Origin: Mycobacterium bohemicum DSM 44277
GTDB taxonomy: Bacteria > Actinomycetota > Actinomycetes > Mycobacteriales > Mycobacteriaceae
Length of the DNA: 64,000 bases
Direction: 5' to 3'
NCBI RefSeq assembly: GCF_001053185.1
Contig: NZ_CSTD01000006.1
Coordinates: 1-64,000 of the forward strand
Positions 1-9,049 of this stretch are shown piece by piece. The notes under the pieces are model-generated. The model worked only from the letters and a program-made list of their open reading frames with translations. It ran no database searches and was not told where the DNA came from. Position 1 is the stretch's first letter. Each line of letters starts with the position of its first letter. The position numbers and the translations under genes were made by a program.

Positions 1-1098
1 CAGCCGGCGGCGCAGGGCGTCGGGGTCGACGCGCACACCGCGGACCAGGATCTCCAGCGCCCCGCAGTCCAGCGCCGACAACGCCTGCCGCAGCCTCCGC
101 TCGTCGAACGCCAGCTGCTCGAGCACCTCGAAGCCGCGGACGCCGGGCGGCAACCGATCGCCGGAGAGGTAGGCGATGTCGGGGTCGAGCTGCCACAGGC
201 CGTGCCGGGCCGCGTAGTGGCGCACCAGGCCGGCGCGCACGACTGCGCCGTCGGGGTCGACGATCCACCGCCCCGCCGGCCGCACGGGGCAGTCGTCGGG
301 CTCGGCGTCGGTGATCTGCTCGGCGCGGTCCAGGACGCTGGCGCGGCGCCGGACGCCGGCCGGCGCCCAGCCGGCGGGCCACAGGCACGCCTCCCGCACC
401 GATCCCCGGTATGACGTGATTTCGATCTCGCCGTCGAAGCCGAGTTCGCGTATCCGGGCGAAATCGATTCCGGGAGAGCACTTTACGATCAGGTCCCGGC
501 CGCGATAGACGTCGACGAGGTGGCCCAGGGCCGGCCGGTAGTCGTCGATGTCGAAGCGCCGCCGCCCGCCCTGGCGGCGCGCGGGGTCGACGAGCACCGC
601 GGCGTCGCACGTCACCGGATGCAGGGCGTCGGCCCGGCAGAGGGGGGCGGCCGTCCCGAGGTTGTGCCGCGCCATCGACAGGCGTACCGGGTCGATGTCG
701 CTGCCGACCGCCCGCACGCCCGCACGGCCCAGCGCGGCCAGCTCGGTGCCGATCGAGCAGGTCGCGTCGTGCACCACCAGACCGGCGGCGGCCAGGCGTC
801 TCGCCCGGTGCAACGCCACCGGCGCGGCCGTGGCCTGTTGCAGTGCCTCATCGGTGAACAGCCAGCTCGACACGTTCCCCAGCCCGCCGAGCTTGTCGGC
901 GGCGCGCCGGCGCAGCAGCGTCGTCTCCACCAGCGCCGCGGCCCGCTCACCGAATCGGGATCGGGCGGCGGCGACGTCGGCGATCCGGGTGGCGTCGCTC
1001 AGTTCGAGCTCGGCGACCGCCGCCAGCGCCGCGTCGCCCGCTGCCGATCTGAGGTAGGCGACGTCGCCCGCGCCGAAGGCGAACCCCGAGAAGCTCAG
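1..1098 (-). CDS. SAM-dependent methyltransferase with THUMP-like C-terminal domain (Rv3037c-like), 3' end beyond the window
   Basis: The reverse frame stays open from about 1098 to base 1 and reads as a normal protein. Around residues 110-180 it shows a Rossmann-type methyltransferase core: HDATCSIGTELAALG is motif I, GSDIDPVRLSMARHN is motif II, and DAAVLVDPARRQGGRRR is the catalytic-loop region. A basic and acidic tail typical of the THUMP-like domain follows. The family is expected to methylate RNA or a small molecule; the substrate is not known from sequence. No ATG or GTG lies near the 5' end. The best candidate is CTG at 1098-1096, which overlaps the TGA of the upstream methyltransferase as an NTGA junction and implies translational coupling. 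The C-terminus lies outside the window. The start codon is the weak point of this call. Confidence 0.8.
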   Translation of the reverse strand, partial: MSFSGFAFGAGDVAYLRSAAGDAALAAVAELELSDATRIADVAAARSRFGERAAALVETTLLRRRAADKLGGLGNVSSWLFTDEALQQATAAPVALHRARRLAAAGLVVHDATCSIGTELAALGRAGVRAVGSDIDPVRLSMARHNLGTAAPLCRADALHPVTCDAAVLVDPARRQGGRRRFDIDDYRPALGHLVDVYRGRDLIVKCSPGIDFARIRELGFDGEIEITSYRGSVREACLWPAGWAPAGVRRRASVLDRAEQITDAEPDDCPVRPAGRWIVDPDGAVVRAGLVRHYAARHGLWQLDPDIAYLSGDRLPPGVRGFEVLEQLAFDERRLRQALSALDCGALEILVRGVRVDPDALRRRL

Positions 1099-2069
1099 GA
1101 GGGTTTGACCCCGGTGACCATCACGTTGTAGAACCAGCCCTTCGGCACCACGTGCCGCCACATGTTCGCATCGACCCAGCTCAGGGCCTTCCAGCTGGTG
1201 AACGCGAACCGCGCCCAGCCCCAGCCCAGCCGCCCGGGCGGCACCGACGCCTCGAAGGTGCGGATCGGCCAGCCCAGCATCGCGGCGGTCAGCTCCTCGC
1301 TCGCGGTCCGCACGTCGACGGCGCCCGCGCGGGTGGCCATCCCCTCCAGGTCTTCCGGGGTGAAGGTGTGCAGGTCGACGATGGCCTCCAGCGCGGCCAC
1401 GCGCGAGGATTCGTCCAGTTCGGCCTGGGGCCGCCGCCAGCCGCTCAGGCCGGGCAGCCTGGTGACGTTGGTGGCCACCCGCCAGGTCAGCGTGGACAGC
1501 GTGCGCGCGTAGACGTCGCCGGCCGACGTCGGCTCACCGGCGAAGACGAACCGGCCGCCGGGCCGCAGCACCCGGATCACCTCGCGCAGCGACAGCTCGA
1601 CGTCCGGAATGTGGTGCAGCACCGCGTGGCCGACGACCAGGTCGAAGGTGTCGTCGTCGTACGGGATGCCCTCGGCGTCGGCGACGCGGCCGTCGACGTC
1701 CAGGCCGAGCGCTTGGCCGTTGCGGGTGGCGACCTTCACCATGCCGGGCGACAGGTCGGTCACCGACCCGCGCCTGGCCACGCCCGACTGGATCAGGTTG
1801 AGCAGGAAAAACCCGGTGCCGCAACCCAATTCAAGAGCCCGGTCGTAGGGCAGCTCGCGTTGCACCTCGTCGGGCACGATCGCGTCGAACCGGCCGCGCG
1901 CGTAGTCGACGCAGCGCTGGTCGTACGAGATCGACCACTTCTCGTCGTAGGTCTCGGCCTCCCAGTCGTGGTAAAGCACCTGGGCCAGCTTGCTGTCGTG
2001 CCGGGCCGCCTCCACCTGCTCCGCGGTGACACGCGGCGCCGGACCGGCGTCCGTCGAACTCGTCGTCAT
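1095..2069 (-). CDS. Class I SAM-dependent methyltransferase (Rv3038c-like)
   Basis: This 324-residue protein has a complete class I methyltransferase fold. ELGCGTGFFLLNLIQ near residue 81 is the SAM-binding motif I, VTDLSPGMV is motif II, and FDLVVGHAVLHHIPD followed by LRPGGRFVFAGEP are the typical Methyltransf_11/25 motifs. The C-terminal third is family specific. Substrate and pathway cannot be read from the sequence. The ATG at 2069 is kept because the N-terminus matches the family length. Its stop is coupled to the next methyltransferase on the same strand, and it follows the crotonase gene by 9 bases, so echA17 to this gene and beyond is probably one transcript. The two adjacent methyltransferases are conserved together in mycobacteria. 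Confidence 0.9.
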   Translation of the reverse strand: MTTSSTDAGPAPRVTAEQVEAARHDSKLAQVLYHDWEAETYDEKWSISYDQRCVDYARGRFDAIVPDEVQRELPYDRALELGCGTGFFLLNLIQSGVARRGSVTDLSPGMVKVATRNGQALGLDVDGRVADAEGIPYDDDTFDLVVGHAVLHHIPDVELSLREVIRVLRPGGRFVFAGEPTSAGDVYARTLSTLTWRVATNVTRLPGLSGWRRPQAELDESSRVAALEAIVDLHTFTPEDLEGMATRAGAVDVRTASEELTAAMLGWPIRTFEASVPPGRLGWGWARFAFTSWKALSWVDANMWRHVVPKGWFYNVMVTGVKPS

Positions 2070-2078
2070 GAGGCGAGC

Positions 2079-2843
2079 CTAACCGTCGGCGGGATCCGGC
2101 TCGCCCGGCCCCGTGGCGAACACCTCGGTGTAGCGGCGCCGTTCGGCCGCCGCCAGATCGGCGGGCCCCAGGTCGAACACGTCGTTGATGCCGGCCTTGG
2201 CGGCGGCCAGCGCGGCCGCCGGGCCGTCCAGGAAGCGGCGGGCCCAGGCCGCGGCGGCGTCGTAGACGTCGTCGGGAGCGACCATCTCGTCGATGAGGCC
2301 CAGCGCCAGCGCCTCCTCGGCGTCGACGAACCGCCCGCTGAACACCAGCTCCTTGGCCTTGCTCGCCCCGGCCGCGCGGGTCAGGCGCGCCATCCCGCCG
2401 CCCCCGGGGATCAGCCCGGCCAGGATCTCGGTGGCGCCGAACTTGGCGTTGTCGCCGCTGACCCGCCAGTCGGCGGCCAGCGCGAGGGTGAGGCCGGCGC
2501 CCAGCGCGTACCCGGTGATCGCCGCGACCGTCGGTTTGGGAATGGCGGCGACGGCGTCGACGGCCTGCTGGCGCACCCGCGCCGCCACCCCGGCCTCCGC
2601 GGCCGTCAGCGTCCGCAGCTCGGGCAGGTCGTCACCGGCGGAGAAGATTTCCTGCCCGCCGAACACGATCACCGCCGACACGTCGTCGCGGCGGCCCAAT
2701 TCGTCTGCGGCGGCGACGATCTCGCGGTAGACCTGGCGGGTCATGGCGTTGGTCGGCGGTCGTGAGAGCAGCATCATGGCCAGGCCCGCGTCCCGGGAGC
2801 CGTCGCTGACCACGACGCTGACGAACTCGCTCAATGGCGCCAT
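2079..2843 (-). CDS. echA17: Enoyl-CoA hydratase/isomerase family protein EchA17
   Basis: This 254-residue crotonase-fold protein carries the family signatures. FSAGDDLPEL near residue 68 contributes to the first oxyanion-hole strand. KPTVAAITGYALGAGLTLALAADWRV is the main crotonase motif, with the second oxyanion-hole glycine in GYALGAG. TEILAGLIPGGGGMARLTRAAG follows, where the usual catalytic Glu region is partly retained. It should act on short or medium 2-enoyl-CoA thioesters in the cytoplasm. The start overlaps the end of the NUDIX gene by 13 bases, which supports co-transcription from the ABC/NUDIX side. The name rests on synteny with Rv3039c recalled from M. tuberculosis; the exact substrate is unknown. 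Confidence 0.85.
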   Translation of the reverse strand: MAPLSEFVSVVVSDGSRDAGLAMMLLSRPPTNAMTRQVYREIVAAADELGRRDDVSAVIVFGGQEIFSAGDDLPELRTLTAAEAGVAARVRQQAVDAVAAIPKPTVAAITGYALGAGLTLALAADWRVSGDNAKFGATEILAGLIPGGGGMARLTRAAGASKAKELVFSGRFVDAEEALALGLIDEMVAPDDVYDAAAAWARRFLDGPAAALAAAKAGINDVFDLGPADLAAAERRRYTEVFATGPGEPDPADG

Positions 2844-3649
2844 CCCATCCCGCCCGCTTTGCGCGCCTGGTGGTAGCGGTCGGAGTCGAAGAACTCGAAA
2901 ACCCAGTTGTCGCCCTGGATCTCGAGGTTCGGCTGCACCGTGACGATCTGCCGCTCGACGGCCAGCACGTCGGCGACGGTGCGGCCCGCCAGCGAGTCCA
3001 GCTGCGTCCAGGTGGGCGGCAGCAGGAAGCAGCGGCCGGCCGCGAAGTCGTCGATGGCCGCCTGCGGTGTGGTCCAGCCGGCGCTGTCGGATTCGGTGTT
3101 CTCCCCGTCGGCGCGCTGGCCCTGCGGCAGCGCCGCGACGAAGAAATAGGTGTCGTAGCGGCGGGTGCGCTCGGCCTCCGGGGTGACCCAGTTGGCCCAG
3201 GGCCGCAGCAGATCGGACCGCAGCACCAGGTTCTCGCGGCGCAGGAAGTCGGCGAACGACAGCTCTCCGCGGGCCAGGGCGTGCCGGGATTCCCGGTACA
3301 CCGAGGCGTCGCCGACGATGCCGTCGGGATCATCGGCGGGCCCGGCGAACAGCACCCCGGACTCCTCGAAGGTCTCGCGGGCGGCGGCGCATACCAGCGC
3401 CTCGGCGAGGTCGGGCTCGATGCCGAACCGCTGCGCCCACCAGTCCGGCGCCGGGCCCGCCCATGCGATATCCGCATTGCGGTCGCGGTCGTCGACGCCG
3501 CCGCCGGGGAACACCATGGTTCCCGCGGCGAAGTGCATCTTCGCGTGCCGGCGCATCAGGAACACGGCGATACCGTCCGCGGTGTCGCGGAGAAGCATCA
3601 CCGTGGCGGCGGGCCGGGGAACGAGGGGTTGGTCGTCAGATGCGGTCAT
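2831..3649 (-). CDS. NUDIX hydrolase (Rv3040c-like)
   Basis: This protein of about 272 residues has a NUDIX domain. GTMVFPGGGVDDRDR opens the fold, and the NUDIX box ends in ARETFEESGVLF, with the REXXEEXG metal-binding core. The long insert between FPGG and the box matches the larger Rv3040c-type hydrolases rather than MutT. Such enzymes cleave nucleoside-diphosphate-linked substrates; the substrate here cannot be assigned. I chose the ATG at 3649 because GGAGGG lies just upstream and MTASDDQ starts at the family position. A GTG at 3682 would add 11 residues. The start overlaps the end of the ABC ATPase gene and the end overlaps echA17, so the three genes look translationally coupled. Confidence 0.86.
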   Translation of the reverse strand: MTASDDQPLVPRPAATVMLLRDTADGIAVFLMRRHAKMHFAAGTMVFPGGGVDDRDRNADIAWAGPAPDWWAQRFGIEPDLAEALVCAAARETFEESGVLFAGPADDPDGIVGDASVYRESRHALARGELSFADFLRRENLVLRSDLLRPWANWVTPEAERTRRYDTYFFVAALPQGQRADGENTESDSAGWTTPQAAIDDFAAGRCFLLPPTWTQLDSLAGRTVADVLAVERQIVTVQPNLEIQGDNWVFEFFDSDRYHQARKAGGMGWRH

Positions 3650-4487
3650 GGGCCCTCCGGTGGGCGGCGCGGGTGCGAACACGACGGGCGAAATAGCGCC
3701 CGTCGACGACTTCGAGGCCGATCGACTGGCCGAACGCGACGGACAGATTCTCGGCGGTCAGCACGTCGGGCAGCAGACCCGCCGCCACCACCTGGCCCTC
3801 CGAGAGCAGCATGCAGTGGCTGAAGCCGGGCGGTATCTCCTCGACGTGGTGGGTGACCAGCACCAGCGCGGGCGCGTCGGGGTCGGCGGCCAGGTCGGTC
3901 AGCCGGGCCACCAGCTCCTCGCGGCCGCCGAGGTCGAGGCCGGCGGCCGGTTCGTCGAGCAGCAGCAGCTCGGGGTCGGTCATCAGCGCGCGGGCGATCA
4001 GGACCCGCTTGCGCTCCCCTTCGGACAGGGTGCCGTAGGTGCGGTCCGCGAGGTGTTCGGCGCCCAGGCTCTCCAGCATGTCCACGGCCCGCCGGTAGTC
4101 GATCTCCTCGTAGCGTTCCCGCCACCGGCCCAGCACGGCGTAGCCCGCCGAGACGACGAGGTCGCGCACCAGCTCGTCGTCGGGCACCCGCTGCGCCAGC
4201 GCCGACGAGCTCAGCCCGATCCGCGCCCGCAGCTCCGACACGTCGACCCGGCCCAGCCGCTCCCCCAGCACCCACGCCACCCCCGACGAGGGGTGCTCGG
4301 CCGCCGCGGCGATCCGCAGCAGCGACGTCTTGCCGGCCCCGTTGGGGCCCACGATCACCCAGCGTTCGTCGAGCTCGACGGCCCAGTCCAGCGGCCCCAC
4401 CAGAACGCGCCCGCCGCGGCTCAGCGTCACGTCGCGCATGTCGATCAGCAGATCGGGGTCGCCTGACGCGCTTCCGTTTTCGGGCAC
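3636..4487 (-). CDS. ABC transporter ATP-binding protein (Rv3041c-like)
   Basis: This stand-alone ATPase of about 283 residues has Walker A GPNGAGKTSLL, signature LSEGERKRVLIARALM, Walker B ELLLLDEP and the switch LVTHHVEEIP. No permease gene is adjacent, so the transported substrate, or even a transport role, is open; ABC proteins without a membrane partner can work on ribosomes or as regulators. The GTG at 4487 is chosen because it gives the usual N-terminus just ahead of LLIDMRDVTLSRGG; the frame stays open to 4538 without a better start. The gene overlaps the NUDIX gene at its 3' end. A strong hairpin repeat separates it from serB2 upstream, so it may have its own promoter or partial readthrough. 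Confidence 0.86.
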   Translation of the reverse strand: MPENGSASGDPDLLIDMRDVTLSRGGRVLVGPLDWAVELDERWVIVGPNGAGKTSLLRIAAAAEHPSSGVAWVLGERLGRVDVSELRARIGLSSSALAQRVPDDELVRDLVVSAGYAVLGRWRERYEEIDYRRAVDMLESLGAEHLADRTYGTLSEGERKRVLIARALMTDPELLLLDEPAAGLDLGGREELVARLTDLAADPDAPALVLVTHHVEEIPPGFSHCMLLSEGQVVAAGLLPDVLTAENLSVAFGQSIGLEVVDGRYFARRVRTRAAHRRAHDRI

Positions 4488-4567
4488 CCGACCATCGTGC
4501 CGTACCGCGGCACCCCAAGACGTGCCGGGTCGAACCACCCCGGCGCGGCGGTCACCCGGCCCACCGC

Positions 4568-4623
4568 GAGCAGACGCAGAATCGCATCGAAATCGCAGAT
4601 TTTGTGCGATTCTGCGTCTTCTC
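4568..4623. repeat. Palindromic intergenic repeat, family 1 copy A
   Basis: GAGCAGACGCAGAATCGCA at 4568-4586 is followed by its inverted partner at 4605-4623, with 18 of 19 positions complementary and an 18-nt loop. The right arm and loop share TTTTGTGCGATTCTGCGTCT with a second copy at 33743-33798. It lies between the serB2 stop and the ABC ATPase start, so as RNA it could end or pause serB2 transcription. Other copies in the genome are expected but not visible here. Confidence 0.8.
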
Positions 4624-4631
4624 GGCCGGGC

Positions 4632-5867
4632 CTAGTCGGGCGGGATCTCCACCCGGCGGACCTCGCCGTCGACCGCGTCGGCGGCCTCGATCTCCCCGCG
4701 GGTGACCCCCAGCAGAAACAGCACCGTGTCCAGATAGGGGTGGCTCAACGACGCGTCGGCGACCTCGCGCAACGCCGGCTTGGCGTTGAACGCCACACCC
4801 AGCCCGGCGGCGGCCAGCATGTCGATGTCGTTGGCGCCGTCGCCGACGGCGACGGTCTGCGCCATCGGCACCCCGGCCTGCTGCGCGAACCCGCGCAGGG
4901 CCTCGGCCTTGCCGGCCCGGTCGACGATGGGCCCGACGACCCGGCCGGTGAGCGTCCCGTCGACGATCTCCAGCTCGTTGGCCGCGACGAAGTCCAGCAT
5001 CAGCTCCTCGGCCAGCGGCTCGATGATCTGGCGGAACCCGCCCGACACCACGCCGCAGTAATACCCCAGCCGGCGCAACGTCCGCAGCGTGGTGCGGGCA
5101 CCGGGCATCAGCTCCAGCTGGGCGGCGACCTCGTCGATCACCGTGGCGGGCAGGCCCTCGAGGGTGGCCACCCGCTGCCGCAGCGACTGCGCGAAATCCA
5201 GTTCGCCGCGCATCGCGGCCTCGGTGATCGCGGCGACGGATCCCTCGGCGCCGGCGCGCGCCGCCAACATCTCGATGACCTCACCCTGCACCAGCGTGGA
5301 GTCGACGTCGAACACCACCAGCCGCTTGGCCCGCCGTTCCAGGCTGTACTCCTCGACGGCCACGTCGACGCGTTCGTGCGACGAGACGCGGTTCAGGGCG
5401 GTCCGCAGCGCGGCTTCGGCGCCCTCGGGCGCCGACACCCGCAGTTCCAGGCCGGTGACGGGGTAGTCGGAGACCCCGCGGATGAGGTCGATGTTGACGC
5501 CCAGGGCCGCCAGCTCTCGGGCCACCGCGCTGAACGCCCCGGCGGTGATCGGCCTGCCCAGCACGAAGATGGTGTGCGTCGACGGATCGCGGATGATCGG
5601 CACGTCGTCGCTGCGCTCGATGCTGACCTCGAGACCCAGGGTGCGGATGGCGGATTCGACGTCCTCGCGCAGGTCGGGCTTGTCCGCGACGTCGGGCGGG
5701 CAGCAGACCAGCACGCCCAGCGTCAGCCGTCGACGGATCACCACCTGCTCGACGTTGAGCAGGTCGACACCGTACCGGGAAAGCACCTCGAACAGCGCCG
5801 ACGTCACGCCCGGCTGGTCCACGCCGGTGACGGTGATCAACACCGACACCTTGGGCGGGGCGCTCAC
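4632..5867 (-). CDS. serB2: Phosphoserine phosphatase SerB2
   Basis: This 411-residue protein has two N-terminal ACT-type domains (about residues 8-85 and 100-175) and a C-terminal HAD phosphatase. The HAD nucleophile motif is VFDVDSTLVQGEVIE near residue 185. The SGGFRQI motif and the acidic motif AVGDGANDIDMLAAAG complete the active site. It should hydrolyse O-phospho-L-serine to serine, the last step of serine synthesis. The ACT domains fit amino-acid feedback control, as known for mycobacterial SerB2. The gene lies 15 bases downstream of ctaD on the same strand, so the two are probably co-transcribed, as in M. tuberculosis (Rv3043c-Rv3042c from memory). Confidence 0.96.
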   Translation of the reverse strand: MSAPPKVSVLITVTGVDQPGVTSALFEVLSRYGVDLLNVEQVVIRRRLTLGVLVCCPPDVADKPDLREDVESAIRTLGLEVSIERSDDVPIIRDPSTHTIFVLGRPITAGAFSAVARELAALGVNIDLIRGVSDYPVTGLELRVSAPEGAEAALRTALNRVSSHERVDVAVEEYSLERRAKRLVVFDVDSTLVQGEVIEMLAARAGAEGSVAAITEAAMRGELDFAQSLRQRVATLEGLPATVIDEVAAQLELMPGARTTLRTLRRLGYYCGVVSGGFRQIIEPLAEELMLDFVAANELEIVDGTLTGRVVGPIVDRAGKAEALRGFAQQAGVPMAQTVAVGDGANDIDMLAAAGLGVAFNAKPALREVADASLSHPYLDTVLFLLGVTRGEIEAADAVDGEVRRVEIPPD

Positions 5868-5882
5868 CCGGAGCTGCCGCCG

Positions 5883-7643
5883 CTACTGATCACTGGTCGC
5901 GCGGTCGGCCTCGGTCCTGGGGCCGAATCCCTTCGGCGACTCCAGGGCGGTGGCGTGGCGGCCGACATGGGCCTCGGCGCGCATCCGTTCGACCATGTGC
6001 GGGTAGTGCAGCTCGAAAGCCGGCCGCTCCGAACGGATCCGGGGCAGCTCGGTGAAGTTGTGCCGCGGCGGCGGGCAGCTGGTCGCCCACTCCAGGGAGT
6101 TGCCGTAGCCCCACGGGTCGTCGACCGTGACGACCTCGCCGTACCGCCAGCTCTTGAACACGTTCCACACGAACGGGAACATCGACGCGCCGAGGATGAA
6201 GGCGCCGATGGTGGAGACGACGTTGTAGGGCTGGAAGCCGTCGGTGGGCAGGTAGTCCGCGTAGCGGCGGGGCATGCCCATGTCGCCCAACCAGTGCTGC
6301 ACCAGGAACGTGGTGTGGAAGCCGATGAAGGTGAGCCAGAAGTGCAGCTTGCCCAGCCGCTCGTCGAGCAGGCGTCCCGTCATCTTCGGGAACCAGAAGT
6401 ACACGCCGGCGAAGGTGGCGAAGACGATCGTGCCGAACAGGACGTAGTGGAAGTGCGCCACGACGAAGTAGGTGTCGGTCACGTGGAAGTCCAACGGCGG
6501 GCTGGCCAGCAGCACACCGGTCAGGCCGCCCAGCAGGAACGTCACCAGGAAGCCCACCGAGAACAACATGGGGGTCTCGAAGGTCAACTGCCCCTTCCAC
6601 ATGGTGCCGATCCAGTTGAAGAACTTGATCCCGGTCGGCACCGCGATCAAGTAGGTCATGAACGAGAAGAACGGCAGCAGAACGGCTCCCGTGGCGAACA
6701 TGTGGTGCGCCCACACCGCCACCGACAGCGCGGCGATCGACAGCGTCGCGTAGACCAGCGTGGTGTAGCCGAAGATCGGCTTGCGGGCGAACACCGGGAA
6801 GATCTCGGTGACGATGCCGAAGAACGGCAGCGCGATGATGTACACCTCGGGATGGCCGAAGAACCAGAACAGGTGCTGCCACAACAGAACTCCGCCGTTG
6901 GAGGCGTCGTAGACGTGGGCGCCCAGGTGCCGGTCGGCGGCCAGCCCGAACAGCGCGGCGGTCAGCAGCGGGAAGGCGATCAGGATCAGGATCGACGTCA
7001 CCAGGATGTTCCAGGTGAAGATCGGCATCCGGAACATGGTCATGCCGGGCGCGCGCATGCAGATCACCGTGGTGATCATGTTGACCGCGCCCAGGATGGT
7101 GCCCAGACCGGCGACGGCCAGGCCCATGATCCACAGGTCACCGCCCGAGCCGGGCGAATGGATGGCGTCGCTCAACGGGGTGTAGGCGGTCCAGCCGAAC
7201 TCCGCGGCGCCCCCGGGCGTGATGAAACCGGCCATGCCGATGGTCGCCCCGAACAGGAACAGCCAGTAGGAGAAGGCGTTGAGCCGCGGGAACGCCACGT
7301 CGGGCGCGCCGATCTGCAGCGGCAGCACCAGGTTGGCGAACCCGAACACCACCGGGGTGGCATAGAAGAGCAGCATGATCGTGCCGTGCATGGTGAACAG
7401 CTGGTTGTACTGCTCGTTCGACAGGAACTGCAGGCCCGGCGCGGCCAGCTCCGTGCGCATCAGCAGGGCCAGCAGGCCGCCGACGAAGAAGAACACGAAG
7501 GTCGTGACCGTGTACATGATGCCGATCATCTTGTGATCGGTTGTGGTTACGAGCTTGTAGACGAGGTTGCCCTTGGGGCCCGTGCGGGCCGGATACGGAC
7601 GGGTGGCCTCGAGTACTTGCGACGGGGGCGCTTCGGCTGTCAA
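5883..7643 (-). CDS. ctaD: Cytochrome c oxidase subunit I (aa3 type)
   Basis: This is a 12-helix haem-copper oxidase subunit I of about 586 residues. Visible ligands include the low-spin haem His in FTMHGTIMLLFYATPVVFG, the CuB His-Tyr pair in HPEVYIIALPFFG, the CuB His-His in WAHHMFATGA, and the haem ligands in VVAHFHYVLFGT. It is the catalytic subunit that reduces O2 in the bc1-aa3 supercomplex of the plasma membrane. Two TTG starts are possible. The one at 7643 has GGAGGAG just upstream and aligns with the M. tuberculosis N-terminus (TAEAPP). The one at 7685 has GGAGG six bases upstream and would add 14 residues. No ATG or GTG is available in this stretch. It is followed closely by serB2 and is divergent from fecB. 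Confidence 0.95.
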   Translation of the reverse strand: MTAEAPPSQVLEATRPYPARTGPKGNLVYKLVTTTDHKMIGIMYTVTTFVFFFVGGLLALLMRTELAAPGLQFLSNEQYNQLFTMHGTIMLLFYATPVVFGFANLVLPLQIGAPDVAFPRLNAFSYWLFLFGATIGMAGFITPGGAAEFGWTAYTPLSDAIHSPGSGGDLWIMGLAVAGLGTILGAVNMITTVICMRAPGMTMFRMPIFTWNILVTSILILIAFPLLTAALFGLAADRHLGAHVYDASNGGVLLWQHLFWFFGHPEVYIIALPFFGIVTEIFPVFARKPIFGYTTLVYATLSIAALSVAVWAHHMFATGAVLLPFFSFMTYLIAVPTGIKFFNWIGTMWKGQLTFETPMLFSVGFLVTFLLGGLTGVLLASPPLDFHVTDTYFVVAHFHYVLFGTIVFATFAGVYFWFPKMTGRLLDERLGKLHFWLTFIGFHTTFLVQHWLGDMGMPRRYADYLPTDGFQPYNVVSTIGAFILGASMFPFVWNVFKSWRYGEVVTVDDPWGYGNSLEWATSCPPPRHNFTELPRIRSERPAFELHYPHMVERMRAEAHVGRHATALESPKGFGPRTEADRATSDQ

Positions 7644-7809
7644 CAGCTCCTCCAAATATCCGTCCCGGACAGTCTCATTGAGCAAGCTTAACCTCCGATC
7701 TCGCGCAGGGCAGGCCTGGTCCTACAAACCGTCGTAATTGCGCCGCGCGGGCCCGACGGGCCGTCCCGCACGGGGCCGTTGCGGGCGCCCGGATGTTAGC
7801 GTCGGGCTC

Positions 7810-8919
7810 GTGCTCTCCGGCCGTATCCGAACCGCGCGGCTGTTCCCCGCCGCCCTGCTGGCCGCGGTGGTCCTGCTTAGCGGCGCCTGCGGCTCCGGGC
7901 AGGGCGTCAAGGCGTCGAGCCGATCGCTGGCGACACCCACCACCCAGATCGCCGGGGCCGGCGTGCTGGGCAACGATCGGCGCCCGGACGACTCCTGCGC
8001 CCGGGATGCCGCCGCGCCCGACCCGGGGCCGCCGACCCGCCAGGCCCACAATGCGGCGGGTGTGAGTCCCGAGGTCGTGCAGGTGCCGGCGGAACCGCAG
8101 CGCATCGTTGTGCTCGCGGCCGGCCAGCTCGACGGGCTGTGCGCGCTGGGCCTGCAGTCGCGGGTGGTCGCCGCCGCCGTGCCCGACGGCTCCGCCGCCC
8201 AGCCGTCGTATCTGGGTGGCGCGGTGTCCCGCCTGCCGGGCGCGGGCAGCTGGACGAAACCCGATCTCAACCGCATCGCGGCGGCTCACCCCGACCTGAT
8301 CCTGGGCTCCCAGGCGTCGACCCCCACGCTCTACCAGCAACTTTCCGCGATCGCCCCCACGGTGTTCACGGCGGCGCCCGGCGCGGCGTGGGAGGACGAC
8401 CTGCGCGGCGTCGGCGCCGCCACCGCCCGCGGCGCCGCGGTCGAGGCGCTCATCACCGCCTTCGAGCAGCGTGCCGGCCAGATCGGTGCGTCGCACGACG
8501 CGGCGCACTTCCAGGCGTCCATCGTCCAGCTGACCACCACCAGCGTCCGGGTCTATGGGGCCGACAACTTCCCCGCCAGCGTGCTGCACGCCGCCGGGGT
8601 GGACCGGCCGGCGTCGCAGCGCTTCACCGACAAGCCCTACATCGAGATTTCCGCCACCGACGCCGACCTCGACAGGAACCCGGACCGGACGGACTTGTCG
8701 GCCGCCGACGCCGACGTCGTCTACGTGTCGTGCGCCTCACCGGCCGCCGCCGAGCGAGCCGCCACCATCCTGGACAGCGACGCCTGGCGCAGGTTATCCG
8801 CGAACCGCGACAACCGCGTCTACGTCGTCAACGACGAGATATGGCAAACCGGCGAGGGCCCGGTCGCGGCCCGCGGGATCCTCGACGACCTGCGCCTGCT
8901 CAACGCCCCGATCAACTAG
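7810..8919 (+). CDS. fecB: Iron-siderophore-type periplasmic binding lipoprotein FecB
   Basis: This lipoprotein of about 369 residues starts at a GTG (7810) with a basic and hydrophobic signal peptide ending in the lipobox LLSGAC near residue 27. The mature part is a class III substrate-binding fold: PQRIVVLAAGQLDGLCALGL opens lobe 1, AAHPDLILGSQ lies mid-lobe, and GEGPVAARGILDDLRLL is the C-terminal helix. The family binds Fe(III)-siderophores or haem at the cell surface; no permease is adjacent. The frame is open from 7738, but codons before 7810 read as low-complexity Arg/Gly and are unlikely to be translated. It is divergent from ctaD and lies upstream of adhC on the same strand. Ortholog of Rv3044 by recall. 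Confidence 0.9.
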   Translation: MLSGRIRTARLFPAALLAAVVLLSGACGSGQGVKASSRSLATPTTQIAGAGVLGNDRRPDDSCARDAAAPDPGPPTRQAHNAAGVSPEVVQVPAEPQRIVVLAAGQLDGLCALGLQSRVVAAAVPDGSAAQPSYLGGAVSRLPGAGSWTKPDLNRIAAAHPDLILGSQASTPTLYQQLSAIAPTVFTAAPGAAWEDDLRGVGAATARGAAVEALITAFEQRAGQIGASHDAAHFQASIVQLTTTSVRVYGADNFPASVLHAAGVDRPASQRFTDKPYIEISATDADLDRNPDRTDLSAADADVVYVSCASPAAAERAATILDSDAWRRLSANRDNRVYVVNDEIWQTGEGPVAARGILDDLRLLNAPIN

Positions 8920-9049
8920 CAGCCGCCCAACGGGCCGGCAGCGCCAGTCAATAGGCTGGCAGTCGGCCAGCCGCCCCAATTGGCCCAAGACCGTTACCTT
9001 AGCTAAACTTTCTGGCGACGCGACCAGACATCAAAGAGGACTGTTCACC

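Noticed and set aside
4497..7691. A 1064-codon open frame on the + strand opposite serB2 and ctaD.
   Set aside because: It lacks any recognisable motif, is rich in Arg/Gly/His/Gln as expected from the complement of GC-rich codons, and lies fully opposite two certain genes.
8990..9020. TTAGCTAA before adhC considered as an IdeR iron box.
   Set aside because: The central base and most flanking positions of the 19-bp IdeR consensus are missing; similarity is only the 8-bp core.
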